Positions 53,729-62,469 of a stretch of DNA of 64,000 nt are shown piece after piece. Source of the DNA: Halobacillus alkaliphilus (GTDB lineage Bacteria; Bacillota; Bacilli; Bacillales; Halobacillaceae); assembly GCF_900113125.1 (NCBI RefSeq), contig NZ_FOOG01000001.1, positions 217,661 through 281,660 of the forward strand, in the 5' to 3' direction. The notes under the pieces are model-generated. The model did not search any database. It was not told the DNA's origin and saw nothing but the letters and a program-made list of their open reading frames with translations. Numbering within the stretch: the stretch's first letter is position 1; every line of letters starts with the position of its first letter. The position numbers were made by a program, and so were the translations under genes.

Positions 53729-53830
53729 ATGGGTAAAAAGAAGAAAAACAAAAGTAAAGAGGACTTAAATGCATTGAAGAGAGAAAAAGGCGAAAAAAAT
53801 GGCACAGGAAAGCAGGATCCTTCTCGTTAG
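53729..53830 (+). CDS. Very small basic protein
   Basis: 33 residues: MGKKKKNKSKEDLNALKREK then GEKNGTGKQDPSR. Supported by an excellent ribosome site (AAGGAGGGGG, 5 bases before ATG) and a terminator starting right after the stop. It resembles the tiny Lys/Asn-rich proteins of spore formers in general character only; no family is recognised. Confidence 0.55.
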   Translation: MGKKKKNKSKEDLNALKREKGEKNGTGKQDPSR

Positions 53831-53871
53831 AACAAGAAATCCGGTACCCTTCAGGGACCGGATTTCTTGTT
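53831..53871. terminator. Bidirectional terminator, small basic protein / RDD gene
   Basis: A perfect 15-bp stem (53831-53845 with 53857-53871) with an inner CCCT/AGGG pairing; it begins at the base after one stop and includes the other. Confidence 0.88.
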
Positions 53872-54413
53872 TATTCAGAGTCTGATTTATCTTCGATCAA
53901 GTGATTCAGTTGCCTGAATTTATTTTTAATCACAGATGTATCTGCAAATAGGTCATGAATTCCCTGATGCCTTTTAGTAAAAGCGACTACTAAATAAGGA
54001 ATTCCAAAAATAGCCATGCTAATGTATCTACCGATGCATTCGCGGAAAAATATCTGTCCATTAGTTAAAGGTTTATCAGTCAGTGATTCAACAGATAAAC
54101 CAAATATCATCTTTCCAAGAGTTGCTCTAAAAAACTTGGTCATTAGAATGAAGTAAAGGAAAAATAGAAGGGAGGTAAGCAAATTAGAAGCACTGAACAT
54201 CTCTATCCATAATTCTGCCTCCTCTAAATTTAATAAACCAATTAATGGTTTAGTTACAACTGTGTTTACGCTCCAAAGAACGAGTAAATCAATAATATAT
54301 GCGAAAAAACGTGTCCAAAATCCAGCGTAAAGTAATCTTTGGATATCCTCTTTCTGACCTCTCATTAGAGAAAGAGGTGGTTTAACACCTGGATGTTCCT
54401 CTGTAGTTTCCAT
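53871..54413 (-). CDS. RDD-family membrane protein (YteJ-like)
   Basis: 180 residues. The RDD domain begins AGFWTRFFAYIIDLLVLWSV (conserved Arg and Asp) and has three membrane helices with the conserved TLGKMIFGLSVES and ECIGRYISMAIFGIPYL. Function unknown; some RDD proteins act as Na+/H+ antiporters. It lies 12 bases after sppA, as B. subtilis yteJ follows yteI, where the two are linked to resistance to antimicrobial peptides. Confidence 0.87.
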   Translation of the reverse strand: METTEEHPGVKPPLSLMRGQKEDIQRLLYAGFWTRFFAYIIDLLVLWSVNTVVTKPLIGLLNLEEAELWIEMFSASNLLTSLLFFLYFILMTKFFRATLGKMIFGLSVESLTDKPLTNGQIFFRECIGRYISMAIFGIPYLVVAFTKRHQGIHDLFADTSVIKNKFRQLNHLIEDKSDSE

Positions 54414-54425
54414 ATAACTCCCCCC

Positions 54426-55421
54426 TTACTCGCTATATAAGTACATTAATTTAGGTCCCTGGCGTTCACTGATGAGTTCCTCAATATAACGGATTTCATT
54501 ATTTGGCAAGAAACTTTTAGCTAGTGGTAAATTAAAGAATGAACCTACACTGTTCTTATACTCAATGACCTGCGGGTTTCCACCTATCTGTTCTTTAAGC
54601 GCATTTAAGGCATCTTCCTGAAAGCCAATTTGATCCACTAAGCCATTCTCTGCTGCTTGCTTTCCTGAATAGATTCGTCCATCGGCAAGCTCTCGGACAC
54701 GATCCTCTGGAATATCACGACCGGTTGAAATCACATCGACAAATTCTTGGTAAGAATCATCGACAAGCGTTTGGATGATTTCACGTTCCTCTTCCGTCAT
54801 TTCTCTTGTTGGACTCATAATATCCTTATATTTACCGCTTTTAAATGTGTTGAATTTGACGCCATACTCATTTGCTAGTTCTTGGTAATTAACGTTTTCC
54901 ATGATAACCCCTAGAGACCCAGTAAACGTTTCGTTTGAAGCGAAAATTTGGTCAGCAGGAGTAGAGATATAGTAACCGCCGGAAGCAGCCATGCTTCCCA
55001 TGGAAACATAGAATTCTTTATCAGCTTCTTTTAATTCTAACAGTTTGTCGTGAATTTCTGCACTTTCGTAAACTCCTCCGCCGGGTGAGTTTACATGAAG
55101 AAGTACACCTTTAATGGAAGGGTCTTCTTTAATGGTTTCCAATTTCTTCAAGAATTGTTCGTGCTGATAGCCGCTACCACTAAATGGGTTCGGGTTAGAA
55201 CCTGGGTTGTTCATAATTGTACCTTCTAGATTAATTTGTACAATGCGCTTGGAAGCAGAACCCTGCTCAATGATTTTCTCCTGAGGCTTCTCACTTCCTG
55301 AGAACATTGAAGCCATATTCTCCGAATCTTCATCCGTGGTGAAGACATTAATTACTTGGAACACAATAGCTATTAATAGAATTCCGCATGCAATAATACT
55401 TGCACCTACACGTTTATTCAT
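54426..55421 (-). CDS. sppA: Signal peptide peptidase SppA
   Basis: 331 residues. A membrane anchor (residues 6-27) places the protease domain outside. The S49-family Ser/Lys dyad is visible: the nucleophile Ser in SMGSMAASGGYYIS and the Lys in FKSGKYKDIMSPTREMTEEE. HVNSPGGGVYES forms the oxyanion region. It degrades leftover signal peptides in the membrane and, in B. subtilis (SppA with YteJ), protects against lantibiotics. Preceded by AAGGAGG; first of a two-gene operon. Confidence 0.93.
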   Translation of the reverse strand: MNKRVGASIIACGILLIAIVFQVINVFTTDEDSENMASMFSGSEKPQEKIIEQGSASKRIVQINLEGTIMNNPGSNPNPFSGSGYQHEQFLKKLETIKEDPSIKGVLLHVNSPGGGVYESAEIHDKLLELKEADKEFYVSMGSMAASGGYYISTPADQIFASNETFTGSLGVIMENVNYQELANEYGVKFNTFKSGKYKDIMSPTREMTEEEREIIQTLVDDSYQEFVDVISTGRDIPEDRVRELADGRIYSGKQAAENGLVDQIGFQEDALNALKEQIGGNPQVIEYKNSVGSFFNLPLAKSFLPNNEIRYIEELISERQGPKLMYLYSE

Positions 55422-55975
55422 ATGTAAATCCTCCTTCTTGAATGATGTAACTTTATCAGGACTATTAGAAAAGATGCAAGTAAATTTTTAGCGTTCCTAA
55501 AAATTTTACTATAATCGTACTTACTGGAGTTCCTGACACTTAATTTATACGTATGAAATCAGGTAAGGTTTCGGCTAATTTTAAATTATATTAAGTCCTG
55601 TTCAATTCGTCATGACCAGGGCCAATACAAAAGAAGTGTGCCTAATCCACTCAACTATTTGAAACAAGTTATGCCTTTAAGAATATATAACTATTCATAG
55701 CCGTTATATAAAAGAGGCTTTTTGGTACAAAGACCTAAAAGTGCCGCTAACTTCCCGACGTCGCCTCTCAGTATATAGGATCCTTAAGTCTTAGTGAGTG
55801 TTTTTCTGATTAAGAAAATAGTTCTTAAGACGTATAACCTCTCATGTAAACCTACGATAGTAGTCAAATTTATACATACTTACTTAATTTTTGTAATTTG
55901 CAGACTATTACCACAAAATGTATAATTTGAGCCGTATGTAAAAATACATAAAATTAAGAAAATGGGGGTCTTTAA
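55422..55975. other. Gene-free stretch before oppA-type gene
   Basis: About 550 bases with no coding frame that I can support. Apart from the promoter at 55898-55926 it has one GC-richer island (about 55735-55795) that I cannot assign. Confidence 0.4.
55898..55926 (+). promoter_or_regulatory. Sigma-A promoter of the peptide-binding lipoprotein gene
   Basis: TTGCAG (55898-55903), 17 bases, TATAAT (55921-55926), 50 bases before the start codon. Confidence 0.7.
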
Positions 55976-57652
55976 ATGAAAAAGGCTAAATGGCTATGGG
56001 CAGGACTGTTTTTGCTTGCCAGTCTATTCCTTTCTGCTTGTTCCAGTGGGGATGACTCAGAAACAAGCAGCAACGATAATAGTAAAGAAAACGGGGATAG
56101 TACCTCAAAGTCCAGTGAGCAGGTTCTGCACCTTTCCGAGGGAGCAGAAATACCAACCATGGATTCATCTTTAACCATTGATGCTTTGGCTTCTCAATGG
56201 CTGGGGTCTACGAAAGATGGGCTTTATCGCTTGGGCGAAAATGGCAAGCCGGAACCAGGGATAGCAAAAAATCATGAAATGAGCGAAGATGGTTTGACCT
56301 GGACATTCAATTTAAGAGAAGATGCTAAATGGTCAAATGGAGACGCAGTCACAGCCGACGATTTTGTCTATGCCTGGAGACGAGCGGTTGATCCCGAAAT
56401 CGGATCGGAATATGGCCCTTATATGATGAGTGGCGTAATTAAGAATGCAGAGGCCGTTTCCAAAGGCGAGATGTCTCTAGAAGAGCTTGGTGTTAAAGCA
56501 GTAGACGATTACACCTTCGAAGTAACTTTAGAAAAGCCAACACCTTACTTCGAGTCTATGACTACATTTGGCACATTCTTGCCACTAAATCAAAAGTTTG
56601 TTGAAGAAAAAGGCGATCAATATGCAATGGAAGCTGACGGACTTCTTTCGAATGGTCCATTTGTAATGACTGAGTGGAATCACGGGGAAGGATGGAAACT
56701 TGAAAAGAATCCTGACTACTGGGATGCAGATGCTGTTCAGTTAGAAGAAATTAATGTGAGTGTAGTAAAAGAAACTGCTGCAGCGGTCAACCTTTATCAA
56801 ACAGATGAAATAGATCGAGTCAATCTGTCTTCAGAATTCGTTGATGAGTATCGTTCGTCTAAAGAATTGAAAGTCGAAGAAGAGCCGACAATTTTCTTCC
56901 TTAAAATGAATCAGGAAAATGAAATTCTTTCTAATTTGAATGCACGTAAAGCCATTCAGATGGTGGTCGATCGCCAAAGTATGGTGGAGGTCATTTTAAA
57001 TAATGGTTCAATTACGACTGGAGGTAATGTACCTGCTAACTTTACGAAACATCCTGAATCCGGAGAGGATTTCCGTGAAATTAATGGTGCATTAGTGGAG
57101 CATGATTTAAAGAAAGCACAGGAGTATTGGTCAAAAGCAAAAGAAGAGTTAAACATAGAGAAGGCAGAACTTCGTTATTTGGGCGGAGACACAGAGGTTG
57201 CTAAAAACCTGGACGCTTACATTAAAGACCAGCTTGAAAAATTGGATGGCTTGTCAATTAAGGTAGAAAGTGTTCCTTTTAAAGTACGTTTAGATCGTGA
57301 TAAGAACATGGATTATGACATCGAAAATTATGGCTGGGGTCCAGATTATATTGATCCGAACACATTTTTGAACCTATGGGTAACAGATGGAGGAAACAAT
57401 AAGACTGGTTATTCAAGTGAAGCATATGATTCTCTAATTCAGAAAGCAGGAAATGAACTAGCTCAAAAACCTGTTGAACGTTTTGAAGCCTTTTTGGAAG
57501 CTGAGAAGCTGCTTATTCAAGAGGATGCAGTTATTGCTCCTCTTTATCAGCGAGCAAGAGCGCAGCTGTGGAAGCCGGATGTTAAAGGGGTAACCACGAA
57601 TCCTATGGGACCTGATTACACATATAAGTATGCATATATTGAAGGTGAATAA
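55976..57652 (+). CDS. Oligopeptide-binding lipoprotein (OppA/DppE type)
   Basis: 558 residues. Lipobox LFLSACSSGDD; Ser/Asn-rich linker; then a family 5 extracellular solute-binding domain: VLHLSEGAEIPTMDSSLTID, WTFNLREDAKWSNGDAVTADDFVYAW, LSNGPFVMTEWNHGEGWKLEKNPDYWD, RKAIQMVVDR, and APLYQRARAQLWKPDVKG. It captures peptides for an ABC importer whose permease and ATPase are not adjacent, so it probably serves a transporter encoded elsewhere. GGGGG precedes the ATG. Confidence 0.92.
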   Translation: MKKAKWLWAGLFLLASLFLSACSSGDDSETSSNDNSKENGDSTSKSSEQVLHLSEGAEIPTMDSSLTIDALASQWLGSTKDGLYRLGENGKPEPGIAKNHEMSEDGLTWTFNLREDAKWSNGDAVTADDFVYAWRRAVDPEIGSEYGPYMMSGVIKNAEAVSKGEMSLEELGVKAVDDYTFEVTLEKPTPYFESMTTFGTFLPLNQKFVEEKGDQYAMEADGLLSNGPFVMTEWNHGEGWKLEKNPDYWDADAVQLEEINVSVVKETAAAVNLYQTDEIDRVNLSSEFVDEYRSSKELKVEEEPTIFFLKMNQENEILSNLNARKAIQMVVDRQSMVEVILNNGSITTGGNVPANFTKHPESGEDFREINGALVEHDLKKAQEYWSKAKEELNIEKAELRYLGGDTEVAKNLDAYIKDQLEKLDGLSIKVESVPFKVRLDRDKNMDYDIENYGWGPDYIDPNTFLNLWVTDGGNNKTGYSSEAYDSLIQKAGNELAQKPVERFEAFLEAEKLLIQEDAVIAPLYQRARAQLWKPDVKGVTTNPMGPDYTYKYAYIEGE

Positions 57653-57663
57653 ATGATAGGAAG

Positions 57664-57697
57664 AGATCCGTCCCTGTGGGGACGGACTCTTTTTTTT
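57664..57697 (+). terminator. Terminator of the peptide-binding lipoprotein gene
   Basis: CCGTCCC/GGGACGG with a 4-base loop and eight T. Confidence 0.88.
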
Positions 57698-57840
57698 CGG
57701 GAGCTATGCTGAATTTATTCGCCTATATAAAGGTAAGCCTATATTTAGGGCTGCTTAAAAGGAATAGATAATTTACTTCAGAGTCATCATTCTATACAAT
57801 AAATAAGGATAACAAGTCAGACCAACAAAAGGTGTTATAT

Positions 57841-58950
57841 ATGAAACATGTCGTCATTGGAGCAGGTATAGTTGGAGCCTCCACTGCTTATCATTTGTCC
57901 AGGAGAGGGGAAGAAGTTCTTATCGTAGACCGGAAAGACAAGGGACAGGCTACGAGAGCTGCTGCAGGAATCATATGCCCCTGGTTAACGAACCGCTCGA
58001 ATAAGTCCTGGTATCATTTAGTAATAGAAGGGGCGAGGTATTATCCTTTTCTCATTAAAGAGTTGGAGAACCTTGGATTAGCAGATACAGGTTATAAGCA
58101 AGTGGGAGCTATCAATATCTTTGATACGGAAGAGAAATTAGACCGAAAAATGAAGGTTGCTCTGGAACGCCAACAGCAGTCACCAGAAATGGGAGACGTC
58201 ACAAAACTAACTCCTGCGCAGACTAAAGCGATGTTTCCTCCTGTAGCTGAGCATTATGGAGCGCTTCATATTAGCGGAGCAGCAAAAGTGGATGGAGAGG
58301 CGATTTCGCAGGCTCTTCTTTCCGCAGCAGAGATGAATGGCGCTGTTTTTAATGAAGGAGAGGTTCAACTCGTTAATAATGGAGATGCTTCTGCTAGTGT
58401 TCTGGTAGATGATGAACATATTGAGGCAGATCAGGTAATCGTTACAAATGGGGCCTGGGCAAAACAATTATTTGCTTCTTACGGTTTAAATACAAATGTG
58501 ACATACGAAAAGGCTCAAATCGTTCATTTACAAGTACCTGAAAAGGATACAGACTCATGGCCAGTTATGCTTCCGCCATTTAATCACTACATGCTGACTT
58601 TTGACAACGGAAAATTGGTTATTGGGGCTACCAAAGAAAATCGTGAGGATTTTGAAACGGAGGTAACGATGGGAGCGGTTCATCAACTGTTAAATAAAGC
58701 TTTAAAAGTAGCTCCAGGTCTTGCTGAAGCTGCTTATATTCAAACAAAGGTTGGTTTTCGTCCATTCACGCCAGGCTCTTTACCTGTTATTGGCCGTGTG
58801 CCGGGGCTCACGAACGTATGGATGGCAAATGGTCTTGGTGCTTCAGGATTGACCAGCGGTCCATATGTAGGATCTATTCTTGCTAGTTTAGCGGCAGAAG
58901 AACAAGTAGAAATCAATTTAGATGATTATGATCCTTCTAACGTATTTTAA
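57841..58950 (+). CDS. FAD-dependent amino acid oxidase (DadA/ThiO-like)
   Basis: 369 residues. FAD site VIGAGIVGASTAYHLSRRGE, RAAAGIICPWLTNRSNKSWY, GALHISGAAKVDGEAISQAL, TNGAWAKQLF, and the C-terminal GFRPFTPGSLPVIGRVPGLT with ANGLGASGLTSGPYVG. This is the DAO fold of glycine/D-amino acid oxidases. It is a second copy of the type also present as ThiO, but outside the thiamine operon and with different motifs, so a D-amino acid or N-methyl amino acid substrate is likelier. The start is ATG 57841 after AAAGGTG. Confidence 0.87.
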   Translation: MKHVVIGAGIVGASTAYHLSRRGEEVLIVDRKDKGQATRAAAGIICPWLTNRSNKSWYHLVIEGARYYPFLIKELENLGLADTGYKQVGAINIFDTEEKLDRKMKVALERQQQSPEMGDVTKLTPAQTKAMFPPVAEHYGALHISGAAKVDGEAISQALLSAAEMNGAVFNEGEVQLVNNGDASASVLVDDEHIEADQVIVTNGAWAKQLFASYGLNTNVTYEKAQIVHLQVPEKDTDSWPVMLPPFNHYMLTFDNGKLVIGATKENREDFETEVTMGAVHQLLNKALKVAPGLAEAAYIQTKVGFRPFTPGSLPVIGRVPGLTNVWMANGLGASGLTSGPYVGSILASLAAEEQVEINLDDYDPSNVF

Positions 58951-58951
58951 T

Positions 58952-58985
58952 AAAACCCACAAACTCTTTTGAGTTTGTGGGTTTT
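58952..58985. terminator. Bidirectional terminator, oxidase / DHA2 exporter
   Basis: A perfect 15-bp stem (58952-58966 with 58971-58985) with loop TTTT between convergent genes. Confidence 0.9.
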
Positions 58986-58992
58986 TAAGGAA

Positions 58993-60444
58993 TTAGGCTT
59001 GTTTTTTTACTTTGTCACCTGGATGTAGCTCGTGAGCTATAGGGTCTTTTAACTCATCTTCTTTGCGAGGCTTAGTAACAAATAGAGCTAGTACTATTCC
59101 TGCAAGGGAAAGCAGCGTTATTACGATAAAAGCTATGCGGACACCATATATGCCGGGGAATTCTATCTCTGGATTTCCCTGAACCTTTTGAGTGGAAGTG
59201 GTCATCACGGTCACCAGGATGGCCGTACCAACAGAAGCAGCTACCTGCCTCATGGTGTTATTCATAGCAGCACCATGCGCGATCAATTTTTGAGGCAATT
59301 GATTTAACCCGGCAGTTGTAACTGGCATCATGACCATAGATAAACCAAACATACGTATGGAATACAGGATAGTGATGGAAGTAAAAGTTGTTTCAATGTC
59401 TAGAAAAACAAAAGCAGCTGAAGCCGCGGTTAATATGGTTAATCCGGTTAGAGCAAGCAGTTTTGCGCCGATTTTATCAAAGATTCTGCCAGTCAGAGGT
59501 GACATAAAGCCACTAATGATCGCTCCGGGCAGAAGAGCAAGTCCAGACTCAAAGGCGGTAAATTCCCTCATATTCTGCATATAAAGCGGTAGGAGAGTTT
59601 CTACTCCTATTAAACCCATGAAAGCAATCATTCCTATAATGGTAGTAATGGTAAAGACAGAATATTTAAATACCCTGAATTCAAGCATGGGGTGTTCCAT
59701 CCGTAACTGTCTAGTTATAAATAGAAACAGACCTATGCAGCCAATTAATAGCACGTAAATGGCAGTGGGACTTGTCCATCCCTCATTACCAGCTACCGTA
59801 AATCCATAAAGGAGACTTCCAAAACCAACAGAAGATAACCCAATAGATAAGGGATCTACTTTTGGAAAAGTAAGTTCAGTCACATTTCGTAGAAAGAAAT
59901 AAGCTAATACAGTAATCACAAGTGCAAGCGGAAGTGTTACTAGAAATAACCATCTCCAAGAGAAAGCGGCTGTAACCCAGCCTGAAAGGGCTGGACCTAT
60001 GGCAGGGGCGAAAGAAATCACAAGGCCAATATAGCCCATAGCCGCTCCGCGCTTATTGATAGGAAAAATCATTAAGAAAACGGTCTGCATAAGTGGAAGC
60101 ATGACCCCTGCGCCACTTGACTGAATGATCCTGGCTACTAGAAGAGTTCCAAAGTTTGGGGCTAAGCCTCCTAAAACGGTTCCGACTGTAAATATGGTCA
60201 TGGCTCCCAAAAATAATTGTCTGGTAGTAAAACGTTCAATTAAAAATGCGCTAATAGGAATCATTATCCCATTAACTAGCATAAACACGGTAGTGAGCCA
60301 CTGGGCGCTATTGGCCGATATATTCATCTCATCCATTATAGGGGGGATAGCTGTAATCATTAACGTTTGATTTAATATAGTAATAAAAGATCCTGCTAAT
60401 AATATAGCAGCGATCAGTACTTTATTATAAGGAGTAGTGGTCAT
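58993..60444 (-). CDS. DHA2-family multidrug exporter (EmrB/QacA type)
   Basis: About 483 residues with fourteen predicted membrane helices. The opening ILLAGSFITILNQTLMITAI holds motif D1; loop 2-3 has IERFTTRQLFLGAMTIFTVG (motif A); motif C appears as SFAPAIGPALSGWV. It exports drugs or toxic compounds with proton exchange, in the style of Bacillus LmrB. The substrate is unknown and no regulator gene is adjacent. The start is ATG 60444 (MTTTPY), after AGGA. Confidence 0.88.
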   Translation of the reverse strand: MTTTPYNKVLIAAILLAGSFITILNQTLMITAIPPIMDEMNISANSAQWLTTVFMLVNGIMIPISAFLIERFTTRQLFLGAMTIFTVGTVLGGLAPNFGTLLVARIIQSSGAGVMLPLMQTVFLMIFPINKRGAAMGYIGLVISFAPAIGPALSGWVTAAFSWRWLFLVTLPLALVITVLAYFFLRNVTELTFPKVDPLSIGLSSVGFGSLLYGFTVAGNEGWTSPTAIYVLLIGCIGLFLFITRQLRMEHPMLEFRVFKYSVFTITTIIGMIAFMGLIGVETLLPLYMQNMREFTAFESGLALLPGAIISGFMSPLTGRIFDKIGAKLLALTGLTILTAASAAFVFLDIETTFTSITILYSIRMFGLSMVMMPVTTAGLNQLPQKLIAHGAAMNNTMRQVAASVGTAILVTVMTTSTQKVQGNPEIEFPGIYGVRIAFIVITLLSLAGIVLALFVTKPRKEDELKDPIAHELHPGDKVKKQA

Positions 60445-60611
60445 AAGTATCATCCTAATTCTTTGGATTTTTCTAGATCAATTCCGTTATTATACGCCTG
60501 AACAATTAAAACAGACAACCACTTAGAGAGCAAATAATAAATTTTATATTTTCAGAAAAATTAAATTAGAACATATTACCTATAATTATATTATGTAAAC
60601 TAAAATAAAAT

Positions 60612-60639
60612 AAGCTCCCGCATTGAGGCTAAGGAGCTT
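60612..60639 (-). terminator. Terminator of the GT4 gene
   Basis: AAGCTCC/GGAGCTT, 14-base loop, with an A/T-rich tail on the minus strand. Confidence 0.7.
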
Positions 60640-60646
60640 TTTCTAG

Positions 60647-61801
60647 TCAAGATTGCATATTTAGTTTGTTCTGTGAAGAAAAGGGCTGATCGATTACTTC
60701 TTTATATTCGTTCAAGAGTTTGTTGAAGATGATTTCCCAGGATTGATCCAGAGCATATTTTCTTGCTTCATTTGCCATTGCTGTAATCCTCAATGGGTTC
60801 GCTAAAAGCGAACATATAGCATCAATCATCTGGGAAGAGTTTCTAGGTTCGCACAGGATTCCCGTTTTCCCGTTCTGGATAATTTCCTGAACGCCGCCAG
60901 ATTTTGTCGCCACGACAGGAGTTCCGCAGGCAAGCGCTTCAAGAACTACATTTCCAAAAGTTTCTGTTGTCGATGGAAAAATGAATAAAGTGGAATCGGC
61001 ATAAATGTTTGCTAATTCACTACCGTGTACATAGCCGGTGAAGGTTACATTAGATAGTTTCTCCTCTTGTAGTTCTTTTAGGAGCGGACCTTCTCCAACT
61101 ATTAGCCAGTGAACCTTGTCTTTATAGGGGGCGGGGAGTTTCCTGGCAGTATCCATAAGTATGTCCAGATCTTTTTCAGGGGCCACTCGACCAACATAAG
61201 TTAATAGAAATGCTGGTTTACTATCATAATAATCTTTGAGGACCATTTCATTTGTAGAAGGGTGGAATTTTGTACAGTCTACTCCCCTGCTCCAAATTGA
61301 GATGTTATGAAAACCTTGAAAATTTAATTCGGTTTTCGTTTGATAAGAAGGAACAAAAGTCCTTTGAAAACCCTTGTAAAACCACTTCAAATATTTCCAC
61401 ATCCATTTTGATAAATATGGAAGGTTATAATACTCCAAATAGCGATCGAAATTCGTATGGTAGGATCCAACGATAGGAATGCTTAATTTTTTTGCACAAT
61501 ATAGACCAGTCAGTCCCATATTGAACGGGGTGGCAATGTGGACAATATCGGGGTTGAAAGATTCCAGATCTTTTCTTATACGAGCTGCCCAGGGGAATGA
61601 AAGACGGCATTCAGGATACAGGAAGAATGGAAAGCTAAGAACAGGGCGGATACAGTCAGAGGGGAGCGAACCTTTCATGTAGGGAATAAACAAACGGTAT
61701 TCAATTTTTTCCTTTTCTAAATGAGTGATTAATCTTTCCAGAGTTCGAGATACTCCATTGACTTGAGGCGCGTAAGTGTCAGTGAATATGGCAATCTTCA
61801 T
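60647..61801 (-). CDS. Glycosyltransferase family 4
   Basis: 384 residues, GT-B fold, cytoplasmic and membrane-associated. The N-terminal acceptor domain has IAIFTDTYAPQVNGVSRTLE and GSYHTNFDRYLEYY; the C-terminal nucleotide-sugar domain has TYVGRVAPEKDLDILMDTAR, GPLLKELQ and PSTTETFGNVVLEALACGTP (the E-x7-E motif). It resembles the family of diacylglycerol and phosphatidylinositol mannosyl/glucosyltransferases; a glycolipid product is probable but not shown. GGAGGGAAG precedes the ATG. Confidence 0.87.
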   Translation of the reverse strand: MKIAIFTDTYAPQVNGVSRTLERLITHLEKEKIEYRLFIPYMKGSLPSDCIRPVLSFPFFLYPECRLSFPWAARIRKDLESFNPDIVHIATPFNMGLTGLYCAKKLSIPIVGSYHTNFDRYLEYYNLPYLSKWMWKYLKWFYKGFQRTFVPSYQTKTELNFQGFHNISIWSRGVDCTKFHPSTNEMVLKDYYDSKPAFLLTYVGRVAPEKDLDILMDTARKLPAPYKDKVHWLIVGEGPLLKELQEEKLSNVTFTGYVHGSELANIYADSTLFIFPSTTETFGNVVLEALACGTPVVATKSGGVQEIIQNGKTGILCEPRNSSQMIDAICSLLANPLRITAMANEARKYALDQSWEIIFNKLLNEYKEVIDQPFSSQNKLNMQS

Positions 61802-61934
61802 ATTAACTTCCCTCCTTAGACCATTCCTATGATTGATTAACGGTTGTTAGACGGGCATCCTGTCTACCGATATTATGTATTCAATCTTTTAAAGAATATG
61901 ACAGAATAGGAAGATAGCTTAAAAAAATCCAAAC

Positions 61935-61965
61935 AAAAAACCTACTTCAATATAGTAGGTTTTTT
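61935..61965 (-). terminator. Terminator downstream of the 33-residue gene
   Basis: AAAAAACCTACT/AGTAGGTTTTTT with a 7-base loop, about 70 bases after the stop of the minus-strand gene at 62038. Confidence 0.75.
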
Positions 61966-62037
61966 GAAGAGCATTATATTGTTGAGGTGATTAGTTGGTA
62001 TAAGGGTGAGTTGAAAAGGCTTAGCTCAATGACATCA

Positions 62038-62139
62038 TTAGGCTGCTTTTTTACCAAGAGATTGTTGACTGATGGTTTTCAACAAGATCATTTTGTCTTT
62101 AAACGTTAGTTTGCACCAGATACCTGCATTGATTTTCAT
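62038..62139 (-). CDS. Very small basic protein
   Basis: 33 residues: MKINAGIWCKLTFKDKMILL then KTISQQSLGKKAA. It has an ideal ribosome site (AGGAGGAGAAGAG before ATG) and a terminator downstream. One Cys and a short amphipathic stretch are visible. No family is recognised; a regulatory, sporulation or secreted-peptide role would be guesswork. Confidence 0.55.
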   Translation of the reverse strand: MKINAGIWCKLTFKDKMILLKTISQQSLGKKAA

Positions 62140-62469
62140 TCTCTTCTCCTCCTAGGAAAAATTTAAGTATGAGTCATGGCTAATGGATCATTTCAACTTG
62201 TACTTAGCATATACCGTCTTTTCATCCAATATAAACAACAAAAATTTCTACAATCTTCGATGTTTGAGGATTTTTTAGTAAGTGATTTAGAAATTTACTG
62301 TCATATGAAAGGCAAAAGGCCTGTAAAAAATAGTGAATCTTGTAATATAGATATAGGATTTGTCATACGGTTTATTTACCTATACATAATTTATTTTTTG
62401 CATACTAAGAAGGATAGAAGGGAATTTGAAGGCAGACGTGGAAATTATCGTTAAAGGGGTGAAAGGTTA

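Noticed and set aside
62176..62454. A 92-codon plus-strand frame before the dipeptidase gene
   Set aside because: No ribosome site, unusual composition, no recognisable motif, and it runs into the dipeptidase leader; probably chance in AT-rich DNA.
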